Shown: piece by piece, positions 35,312 to 41,671 of the stretch
How positions within the stretch are numbered: the first letter of the stretch is position 1
Layout: the number at the start of each line of letters is the position of its first letter
From: Candidatus Dactylopiibacterium sp.
GTDB taxonomy: Bacteria > Pseudomonadota > Gammaproteobacteria > Burkholderiales > Rhodocyclaceae
Length of the DNA: 41,671 nt
NCBI GenBank assembly: GCA_031119555.1
Contig: JAVHXQ010000032.1
Location: 1-41,671 of the forward strand
Direction of reading: 5' to 3'
The notes under the pieces: model-generated
What the model saw: only the letters and a program-made list of their open reading frames with translations
Database searches by the model: none
Told to the model about the DNA's origin: nothing
Translations under genes and position numbers: made by a program

Positions 35312-35956
35312 TCAGCTCAGGCTCGCCCCCGCGAGCTTGAGCCCGAAGCCCAGGAACACCCCGCCCACGCTGGCCGTGCCGGCCGCGGCCAGGCGCTGAC
35401 GGCGGCGGAATTGCGCGGCCAGATAGGCGCCGCCGAAGATCAGCGCCGAAAGATAGAGCGCGCTGAAGACCTGCAGGATCACGCCCAGCACGAGAAACGC
35501 CAGCGCCGGGTTCGCCGCCTGCGGGTCGACGAACTGGATGAAGAAGGACACGAAGAACAGAATCGCCTTCGGATTCATGAGGCTGATGAAGAGCGCGCGC
35601 CGGAACGGCCGCGAGGCGTTCATCGCCGCCGGCGCCTCGCCCGCCGCGAGGCCGCGCCAGCGTGACACGGCATGGCGCAGCAGACTGAAGCCCACCCACG
35701 CCAGATACGCCGCGCCGGCGTACTTGATGGCCATGAACAGCACCGGATGCGTCTTGAGCAGCGAGGCCGCGCCGGTCGCCGCCGCGAGCATGAGCACCGT
35801 GTCGCCCACGAAGACGCCGCAGGCGCCGCGATACCCCGCCGCCACGCCGTCACGCGAGGCCACGGCCATGACGTACAGAGAATTCGGGCCGGGCAGCAGC
35901 ACGATGAACAGCGCGCCCAGCACGTAGGTCCAGATATCCAGCACACCCAAGAACAT
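35312..35956 (-). CDS. leuE: LeuE-like amino acid exporter (LysE/RhtB family)
   Basis: 214 residues, about six TM helices. It closely resembles E. coli LeuE: WTYVLGALFIVLLPGPNSLY near the N-terminus, ACGVFVGDTVLM, and SLMNPKAILFFVSFFIQFVD in the middle. LeuE exports leucine and related amino acids. GGGAG precedes the ATG. It converges with the PAS-GGDEF gene (5 bp between stops) and lies downstream of the AraC gene on the same strand, with a hairpin between them. The exact substrate here is untested. Confidence 0.88.
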   Translation of the reverse strand: MFLGVLDIWTYVLGALFIVLLPGPNSLYVMAVASRDGVAAGYRGACGVFVGDTVLMLAAATGAASLLKTHPVLFMAIKYAGAAYLAWVGFSLLRHAVSRWRGLAAGEAPAAMNASRPFRRALFISLMNPKAILFFVSFFIQFVDPQAANPALAFLVLGVILQVFSALYLSALIFGGAYLAAQFRRRQRLAAAGTASVGGVFLGFGLKLAGASLS

Positions 35957-35979
35957 GTTCCGCTCCCACCTCTAGAGAA

Positions 35980-36001
35980 TGCCCGCTCACGCGCGCGGGC
36001 A
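35980..36001 (-). terminator. Hairpin between the AraC gene and leuE
   Basis: TGCCCGC-N8-GCGGGCA, 7-bp stem, in the 116-bp gap between the end of the AraC-family gene and the start of leuE. It could end the regulator transcript. No T-tract. Confidence 0.4.
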
Positions 36002-36072
36002 GACCCCGACTCTACGCTTGCGCGGCGTGCCACGGCAAAAGGCGGCGCGAGAAACTTGCGCCCCCGGCCCGC

Positions 36073-37080
36073 TCAGCAGCGCGAGCGCGCCTTGCTCGGG
36101 GCGATGCCGAAGCGGCGGCGGTAGGCCGTCGCGAAGTTCGCGGGGCTCTGGTAGCCCGCCAGTTCGGCGGCCTGGGCCACCGTGATGCCGCCGGACTCGA
36201 GCGCGCGGCGCGCCTGCTCGAGCTTGTGATGGCGCAGGTAGGCAAAGACGGTATCGCCGAAGGCCGCGCGGAAGTTGCGCTGCAGGGTGTTGGCGTTGGT
36301 GCAGAAGTGCCGCGCGATGTCTTCCAGGCTCATCGCGTCGCCGGCGCCGGAATCGAGCAGATCGCGCACGCGGCGCATGCGCGCATGCTCGCGCGGCACG
36401 AGGCGCACCGGAGCCTCGTGGTCGGCGCGGCTCAGCACGCGCAGGGCTTCGGCCGCGAGTTCGAGCGACTGGCTCTCCAGATAGAGGCTCTGCAGCATGG
36501 GCGTCAGCGCGGGCGGATGGACGAGCTGGGAAGCCAGCGCGAGCATGCGCGGTGAAGGCGCCCAGCGGCGCGTGGCCAGATGGCTGCGGCAGAACTCGGC
36601 CACGCGGCGGTAATCGGGTGAGGCGTCGAAGCCGCCGCCTTCCAGCCATTCCTGGCTGATATTGACGCTGACCTTGCGCACCGTGTCGCCACGGCTGCCA
36701 TGGCGCACCAGCACGTCGGGCTCGGCGCGCGCCACGAGCAGGCCTTCGACCGCATCGCCGCGCTGGGTGCGACGGGGCCCCAGGTGCATCGCCAGCCCGC
36801 CCAGCGTGGCGTCCACGTGCCCCTTGAGGAAGAGATAGCAGCTCAGGCCCTGGCGCTGGACGGTCTCGGTGGTGATGTCGCGCGCGGCGTAGGCGTCGGT
36901 GGCGTGCAGCACGAGGCCGGAGCGCAGGCGCACGAGGCGGTAGTCACCATGCAGCGCCACGCCCGCGCCGCCCGCGCCGGGCGTGAGGACCCGGAAGCTC
37001 GACGCGACGAGCCCCGCGGCCTCCGCGAGGTCCGCGCCGCGAACGATTCCTTCCTTGTCCTGCTTTTCGAGCTGATCCAC
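36073..37080 (-). CDS. AraC-family regulator, PchR-like
   Basis: 335 residues. The C-terminal ~100 residues hold the double helix-turn-helix (SLEDIARHFCTNANTLQRNF, VAQAAELAGYQSPANFATAY, ending YRRRFGIAPSKARSR). The N-terminal ~220 residues resemble the effector domain of PchR, the siderophore-responsive regulator. The start is GTG at 37080, supported by GGAGG/AAGAGG a few bases upstream. It is divergent from the TonB receptor gene, so it probably activates that gene when iron is low and the cognate siderophore is present. Confidence 0.88.
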   Translation of the reverse strand: MDQLEKQDKEGIVRGADLAEAAGLVASSFRVLTPGAGGAGVALHGDYRLVRLRSGLVLHATDAYAARDITTETVQRQGLSCYLFLKGHVDATLGGLAMHLGPRRTQRGDAVEGLLVARAEPDVLVRHGSRGDTVRKVSVNISQEWLEGGGFDASPDYRRVAEFCRSHLATRRWAPSPRMLALASQLVHPPALTPMLQSLYLESQSLELAAEALRVLSRADHEAPVRLVPREHARMRRVRDLLDSGAGDAMSLEDIARHFCTNANTLQRNFRAAFGDTVFAYLRHHKLEQARRALESGGITVAQAAELAGYQSPANFATAYRRRFGIAPSKARSRC

Positions 37081-37206
37081 CGCCTCTTCCTCCCGCCCTC
37101 CGCCCGGCGCCTTTTCAGGCGACCCCGAGACGCTGCGGCAAACAAAGCTGTTCGTTGCGCAAAGCCCATCCGGTGACGACCTGTGGGAAACTACGCCTCC
37201 AACAAT

Positions 37207-37225
37207 CTAAATGCAAACCATTCTC
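37207..37225. promoter_or_regulatory. Fur-like box before the TonB receptor
   Basis: CTAAATGCAAACCATTCTC matches the 19-bp Fur consensus at twelve positions and lies 19 bp before the receptor ATG. Iron repression is expected for such a receptor gene. Confidence 0.5.
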
Positions 37226-37243
37226 ATCAAAAAGGCTCGCATC

Positions 37244-39370
37244 ATGTCGCTGACCCCCCAGGATGTTTCATCCTCCCGTCCGGCGCTGCAACGCGCCCTC
37301 CTCGCGAGCGCCGTCGCGGCGGCCTTCTCCAGCCCCGTGTGGGCGCAGGAGCAGACCCTCGCCCCCGTCGTGGTATCGGCCGAACAGGGCCAGGCCGCGA
37401 AAAGCTACGGCAGCCCGACCGCCACGGTGGGCGGCAAGGAACCCGTCACGCTGCGTGAGATCGCCCAGCCCGTGACCGTGGTGACGCGCGAGCGCATCGA
37501 GGACCAGAACATGGTGCGCCTCGAAGATCTCGCGCGGCGCAGCACCGGCATGCTGGTGCTGGCCAATGACCAGGGTCGCTCGTCGATCTTCGTGCGCGGC
37601 TTCGAGCTCGACAATTATCTCATCGATGGCCTGCCTTCGCCGCTTTCCAGCATCTACGGCACCCAGCCCGACCTGGCCATCTTCGACCGCGTCGAAGTGC
37701 TGCGCGGCCCGTCCGGCCTCTACAACGGCGCGGGCGAACCCGGCGGTACCGTGAATCTGGTCCGCAAGCGCGCGCTCAAGGGTCTCAGCGGAAGCGTGTC
37801 GCAAGCCTTCGGCTCCTGGAACGCCAGCCGTACCGAAGCCGATCTGACCGGCTCGCTGAATGAGTCCGGCAGCATCCGTGGCCGCGTCGCGGGGGCTTAC
37901 CAGAAAAAAGACAACTTCATCGACGTCAACAAGAACGAAAACTCCGTTGCCTACGGCACCCTGGAATTCGATCTGGCTCCGCGCACCACGCTGTCGCTCG
38001 CGGTGACGGGCGCCAACAGCAACGTGCTGCCCTTCAACGGCCTGCCCGCGATGGCCAACGGCGATCTGATCGACTTCGACCGCTCGACCTTCATCGGCGC
38101 GAAGTGGAACCACTTCCAGAACGACTCGACCGAAGCCTTCGCCGAACTCACCCATGCGCTGGACGGCGGCGGCAAGCTCAAGGCGGCGGCGCGCTACGTC
38201 GACCGCTCGGTGGAATTCAAGTACGCCTACGCGGCGAGCGCGGTGAACGCGGCGGGCAATGTTTCGCGCACGGCGATCGCGCGCGAATACGCCGAGCGCT
38301 CGCTCGCCACGGACTTCTCGCTGAGCCAGCCCTTCTCGTGGCTGGGCCAGAAGCAGAGCTTCACCGCCGGCGTGGACTATCGTCGCTACGATCAGACGCT
38401 GCTCTCGGGCTCGGCCAACATCGCGGGCACCACCAACGTCTACAACCCGACCTACGACTGGCCCGAACCCACCATCGCGCTGTCGAGCCGCACCAACACC
38501 AAGCCGCAGCAGTACGGCGTGTACGGCAATCTGCGCATCAAGCCGATCCAGCCGGTGACGCTGATCGGCGGCGCGCGCAGCTCCTGGTACGAAAGCAAGA
38601 CGACCAACCTCGTCAATGGCGCCGTCACGACGACCAAGGTCGACAACAAGGTCACGCCTTTCGCCGCCGCCATCTACGACCTCGGCAGCAACTGGTCCAC
38701 CTACGTGAGCTACACCGGCATCTTCCAGCCGCAGGTCACCAGCCTGGGCGCCGATGGCCAGCCGATCTCGCCGCGCGAAGGCAAGAACTACGAGATCGGT
38801 CTCAAGGGTGAGCACTTCGGTGGTCAGCTCAATTCGACGTTCTCGGTGTATCGCCTGCGCGACCGCAATCGTGCAGTGGCCGTTCCGGGCGCGAACTATT
38901 CGACGGCCAGCGGCGAAGTCGAGGTCAAGGGCTTCGAGGCCGAAGTGTCCGGCACGCTGCTGCCGAACTGGGAAGCGAGCGCGGGCTACGCCTACACGCA
39001 GACCGAGTACCTGGCGGGCACCTCGGGCCAGGCCGGCACGACCTTCTCGACCTACACGCCGCGCCACAACGTGAATCTCTGGACGCGTTACGACTTCACG
39101 CGCGGCGCGCTCCAGGGCGCTTACCTGGGCGGCGGCATGCGCGCGATGAGCAGCTTCTACAATCAGCAAGGGACCGTCCGCTATGAGCAAGGCGCCTATG
39201 CCGTGTTCGACGCGCTTGCCGGCTACCGCTTCTCGCCGAAGGCCGATGTCTCGCTCAGCGTGACCAACCTCTTCGACAAGAAGTACTACCAGCGCGTGGG
39301 CAGCGCCACGGTGTTCAACTTCTACGGTGAGCCCCGCAGCATCTGGCTCAAGACCACGCTGAAGCTCTGA
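37244..39370 (+). CDS. TonB-dependent siderophore receptor
   Basis: Outer-membrane receptor, 708 residues. A signal peptide ends near WAQEQ; a TonB-box-like TLAPVVVSA follows; the plug domain has DGLPSPLSSIYGTQ and VEVLRGPSGLYNGAGEPGGTVNLV; the barrel ends in WLKTTLKL with a terminal hydrophobic residue. The plug is of the siderophore (FpvA/FhuE-like) class. There is no N-terminal signalling extension, so regulation is through the divergent AraC protein and Fur rather than a sigma factor. ATG 37244 with AAGG upstream is preferred to 37211. The siderophore is unknown. Confidence 0.93.
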   Translation: MSLTPQDVSSSRPALQRALLASAVAAAFSSPVWAQEQTLAPVVVSAEQGQAAKSYGSPTATVGGKEPVTLREIAQPVTVVTRERIEDQNMVRLEDLARRSTGMLVLANDQGRSSIFVRGFELDNYLIDGLPSPLSSIYGTQPDLAIFDRVEVLRGPSGLYNGAGEPGGTVNLVRKRALKGLSGSVSQAFGSWNASRTEADLTGSLNESGSIRGRVAGAYQKKDNFIDVNKNENSVAYGTLEFDLAPRTTLSLAVTGANSNVLPFNGLPAMANGDLIDFDRSTFIGAKWNHFQNDSTEAFAELTHALDGGGKLKAAARYVDRSVEFKYAYAASAVNAAGNVSRTAIAREYAERSLATDFSLSQPFSWLGQKQSFTAGVDYRRYDQTLLSGSANIAGTTNVYNPTYDWPEPTIALSSRTNTKPQQYGVYGNLRIKPIQPVTLIGGARSSWYESKTTNLVNGAVTTTKVDNKVTPFAAAIYDLGSNWSTYVSYTGIFQPQVTSLGADGQPISPREGKNYEIGLKGEHFGGQLNSTFSVYRLRDRNRAVAVPGANYSTASGEVEVKGFEAEVSGTLLPNWEASAGYAYTQTEYLAGTSGQAGTTFSTYTPRHNVNLWTRYDFTRGALQGAYLGGGMRAMSSFYNQQGTVRYEQGAYAVFDALAGYRFSPKADVSLSVTNLFDKKYYQRVGSATVFNFYGEPRSIWLKTTLKL

Positions 39371-39390
39371 CCCCTTCGCCTTGCCACCCT

Positions 39391-39426
39391 CGCCCGCGGC
39401 CGGCCGTCACACGCCGGCCGCGGGCG
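39391..39426 (+). terminator. Strong hairpin between receptor and esterase genes
   Basis: CGCCCGCGGCCGGC-N8-GCCGGCCGCGGGCG: perfect 14-bp arms with an 8-nt loop, 20 bp after the receptor stop. No T-tract follows. It may partially terminate transcription so that the receptor is made in excess of the esterase. Confidence 0.6.
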
Positions 39427-39451
39427 TATCCGTCCGCAGAGGAATTCGTCG

Positions 39452-40393
39452 ATGTCCAGCCTGTCTTCCGCCCTTACGCTGCTGCGCCGGTTGTGCGTGC
39501 TGAGCGTCGTTGCCAGCGGCGCCCATGCCGCTGAAGCCACCCACGCGCTCGCACCGGTCAGCGTGCCGCGCAGCGCGAGTTTCGAGATCAGATCGCACCA
39601 TACGGGCCAGACCTATCGCATCCTGATCGCCCTGCCGTGGGGGCCCGCGCCCGCAGCCGGCTATCCCGCCCTGTGGGCTCTGGACGGCGCCATGAGTTTT
39701 CCGCTGCTGCAGGCGTGGCGCCCGCTGGCGCCCACCGACCGCATGCCGCCGTCCGCCCGGCCGCGTGGCGCTGGCCCCGTGGACGGCCTGATCGTGGCAA
39801 TCGCCCACGCCCAGCCCGAAGGCTTCGACGTGGATGCGCGCGCGCGCGACTACACACCGCCACCCGATGCCATCACGGGCGATCTCGTCTCGCGCGGGCA
39901 TGGCGGCGCGCCCGCCTTCCTGCGCTTCCTGACCGAGGAGCTGCGGCCTCGCGTGGCCCGAGAATTTCCGCTCGACGCGCAGCGCCAGACCCTGTTCGGC
40001 TTCTCTTATGGCGGACTGTTCGCGCTGCATGTGCTTCGCACCGCCCCCCTGAGCTTCCAGCGCTACTGGATCGCCAGCCCCTCGGTGTGGTTCAGCGAAC
40101 GCACCCTCCTGCGCGACCTGGCGCAACGCCTCGAAGCGGCGGGCCTGGCCGAGGCCGCCCCGCGCATCGTTCTGACGGTCGGGCAGAACGAACAGTACCC
40201 GCCTCAGTTCGAGAACGACGCCGTGCGCGAAAAGCTGCAGACGCGCGCGATGGTCGACAACGCCACCACCGCGGCGCGTCTGCTGGAGGCCGGCGGAGCG
40301 CAGGTGCGCCTGCGCGTGCAGCCCGGCAGCGACCACCACGACATGCTCATGGACGGCGCACGGCACGTCGCCGGGTTTGCGTTCGAACCTTGA
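39452..40393 (+). CDS. Periplasmic siderophore esterase-like alpha/beta hydrolase (IroE/Fes-like)
   Basis: 313 residues with an N-terminal signal peptide (cleavage after AHA, about residue 27). The putative nucleophile is S185 in GFSYGG, and a His is available in the GSDHHDM segment near the C-terminus. This fold and context match esterase-D-type hydrolases such as IroE that cleave ester siderophores. GAGGAA before the ATG and its place 81 bp after the receptor suggest co-transcription. It probably processes an imported ferric siderophore in the periplasm; the substrate is not known. Confidence 0.85.
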   Translation: MSSLSSALTLLRRLCVLSVVASGAHAAEATHALAPVSVPRSASFEIRSHHTGQTYRILIALPWGPAPAAGYPALWALDGAMSFPLLQAWRPLAPTDRMPPSARPRGAGPVDGLIVAIAHAQPEGFDVDARARDYTPPPDAITGDLVSRGHGGAPAFLRFLTEELRPRVAREFPLDAQRQTLFGFSYGGLFALHVLRTAPLSFQRYWIASPSVWFSERTLLRDLAQRLEAAGLAEAAPRIVLTVGQNEQYPPQFENDAVREKLQTRAMVDNATTAARLLEAGGAQVRLRVQPGSDHHDMLMDGARHVAGFAFEP

Positions 40394-40414
40394 ACGCCCT
40401 GCTTGCGAGGCGGC

Positions 40415-41062
40415 TCAGGCCGCCGGGCGCGCGCTGACGGTCTGCGCGCGACCGGCGCGGGTGCGATCGCCCAGGGCGTCGAGCACGGCCTGCGCCACGT
40501 CCTCGCGCGACAGATAGTTGCGCGACTCGGCGGTCGGATAATCCGAGAGCAGATAGCCGCCGACGGCGGGCATGTCGTTCAGCCCGCCCGGGCGCAGGAT
40601 GGTCCACGTCAGGGTACTCGCGCGCAGATGACGTTCAGCCTGCGTCTTGGCCCGCAAGGCTTCGCCGAGCAGCTGCTGCACCTGTTCCGGCATGCCCGCG
40701 AACTGCTCATCGCACCCCATGGACGTCAGCAGCACGAAGCGCAGATCGGCCTGCCAGGCCTGCGCGGCATCGATGACATGGAGGTTGCCGGTGGCATCCA
40801 CGCGCTCTCCTTTTTCATTGCGCCCACCGAGCAGGCTCACAGCGGTGGCGGGCTGCGCGGCGGCAAACGCTGCGGCACAGTCCGACGCATTCAGCGCATC
40901 GCCTCGCAGGACCGTGCAGTCGAGCCGCTCCAGCGCCTCCGCATCCCGCCCCGGCCTCAGCAGGGCGGCGACCCGCAGCCCGGCGGCGCGTGCCAGACGT
41001 ACTACGTGAAGACCCGTCTTACCGCTGGCACCGAACACCAGCAAATCGTGCGAAAACGTCAT
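40415..41062 (-). CDS. NAD(P)-binding SDR-like protein (atypical short-chain dehydrogenase, NmrA/YwnB type)
   Basis: 215 residues, cytoplasmic. The N-terminal Rossmann motif is VFGASGKTGLHVV. Later segments VLLTSMGC and WTILRPGGLND fit the atypical SDR family of NAD(P)H-binding proteins. The ATG at 41062 gives a normal start MTFSHDLLVFG; an open extension to 41155 is not supported. It converges with the esterase gene. A Fur-like box lies 104 bp upstream (41167-41185), so it may be iron-regulated, perhaps as a reductase acting on siderophore or flavin; that is inference. Confidence 0.82.
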   Translation of the reverse strand: MTFSHDLLVFGASGKTGLHVVRLARAAGLRVAALLRPGRDAEALERLDCTVLRGDALNASDCAAAFAAAQPATAVSLLGGRNEKGERVDATGNLHVIDAAQAWQADLRFVLLTSMGCDEQFAGMPEQVQQLLGEALRAKTQAERHLRASTLTWTILRPGGLNDMPAVGGYLLSDYPTAESRNYLSREDVAQAVLDALGDRTRAGRAQTVSARPAA

Positions 41063-41671
41063 AGCGAAACTCTTCTCCAGATAAATCAGATGAGGGTCGC
41101 GCGCCACCTGCGACCCCGCGCGTGGATGTGCCATGCCACGGGGACGACAGCGCACGACGCCTCAATACAAGTGATAATCACTCTCGATTATGCTGGAGAA
41201 ATGTTTCGTCAGCCAGCCCCCAGCGCCACGGCGCTCCCCCTTTTCGGGGCAAGGCGCAGATCCGGAAGAGCGGAGCCACCTCGGCAAAGCCCGCTGAGCC
41301 GGCGCGCGGATAGGCGCGCCTGAGCCGGCATCTTCATGTCGGCCCACGGCAATTCAACCCGCCCCCGGCCAGGAGTCTCCAGCAGAATCTGTTCCCTTCC
41401 GCTGACTCCTCGCCCGCCGAATCCCCACTCACCTCAACGCGAACCGCGCCAAGAACGCAGGACCCGGCGCGGCGGACGGACTTGCCCCCCGCGGCAGATT
41501 CGCGGAATGCCGCAGTCAACCGGGTGGGCACACGACTTCCGGATACGGGCGAAGCGCCATGCAGACGGCCCGCCCGTCTGCGGGAGGAGCAGGCGGCCTC
41601 GCGCCGTGATCGTCCGGGTGTAATGACCCATCGAAACCTGCTCAGGTTAAGCGGCTGATGCAAAGGCTTCG
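41063..41671. other. Right-end region without a convincing gene
   Basis: No supported gene. A Fur-like box is at 41167-41185 and a small open frame follows (ATG 41200) with GGAG close by, but its composition is not gene-like. Inverted repeats include AACCTG-CT-CAGGTT at 41635-41648 and GGGT-N6-ACCC at 41616-41629. Confidence 0.5.
41167..41185. promoter_or_regulatory. Fur-like box upstream of the SDR-like gene
   Basis: ACAAGTGATAATCACTCTC matches the Fur consensus at thirteen of nineteen positions, including the core TGATAATCA. It lies upstream of the SDR-like gene and would extend the iron-regulated cluster. Confidence 0.55.

Noticed and set aside
41200..41323. Small plus-strand open frame after the Fur-like box
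   Set aside because: Ribosome site too close to the ATG, Arg/Pro-rich shadow-like composition and no recognisable family.
41334..41663. 109-residue minus-strand open frame at the right end
   Set aside because: No ribosome site, domain or gene-like composition; probably chance in GC-rich DNA.

Overview
The window is a high-GC stretch of a Gram-negative chromosome. The gene content (urtABCDE beside ureDA-ureJ-BCEFG, a two-domain polyphosphate:AMP phosphotransferase, a TonB siderophore receptor with a PchR-like regulator) and the codon bias suggest a betaproteobacterium, probably Rhodocyclales or Burkholderiales. This placement is inferred from protein resemblance only. No rRNA, tRNA, CRISPR array or transposase was found.

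Layout. 1-1912 (minus): molybdenum cofactor genes mobB, moeA and the start of moaD. 2039-6236 (plus): two overlapping membrane diguanylate cyclases with five and two regularly spaced PAS repeats. 6355-11293 (plus): a transporter-like/histidine kinase/receiver fusion, a LuxR-type response regulator overlapping it, and an isochorismatase-fold protein. 11309-12704: a PACE efflux gene divergent from a LysR regulator across a perfect dyad. 12795-14231: a TPR/glycosyltransferase-like protein.

14232-19392 is a visibly AT-richer accessory island. It begins with a frameshifted C-terminal fragment resembling a contact-dependent inhibition (CdiA-CT) nuclease toxin. Four paralogous ~163-residue genes follow on repeat units of about 830 bp; they are best explained as an array of immunity genes. 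An inserted segment with a lipoprotein gene and a two-copy 103-bp repeat separates the first unit from the other three. The third paralog is a mosaic.

19484-21747 (minus): polyphosphate:AMP phosphotransferase and a coiled-coil membrane protein. 21926-33808 (plus): the complete urea uptake (urtABCDE) and urease (ureDA-ureJ-BCEFG) locus, so urea is imported by ABC transporter and hydrolysed to ammonia. A consensus-like sigma-54 promoter with an NtrC-like site lies between urtE and ureD, and strong hairpins separate urtA/urtB and ureC/ureE. A PAS-PAS-GGDEF protein follows ureG by 19 bp.

35312-41062: a LeuE-type exporter, an AraC/PchR-like regulator, a TonB-dependent siderophore receptor with a Fur-like box, a periplasmic IroE-like esterase and an NAD(P)-binding protein with a second Fur-like box upstream. 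The last ~600 bp hold no convincing gene.
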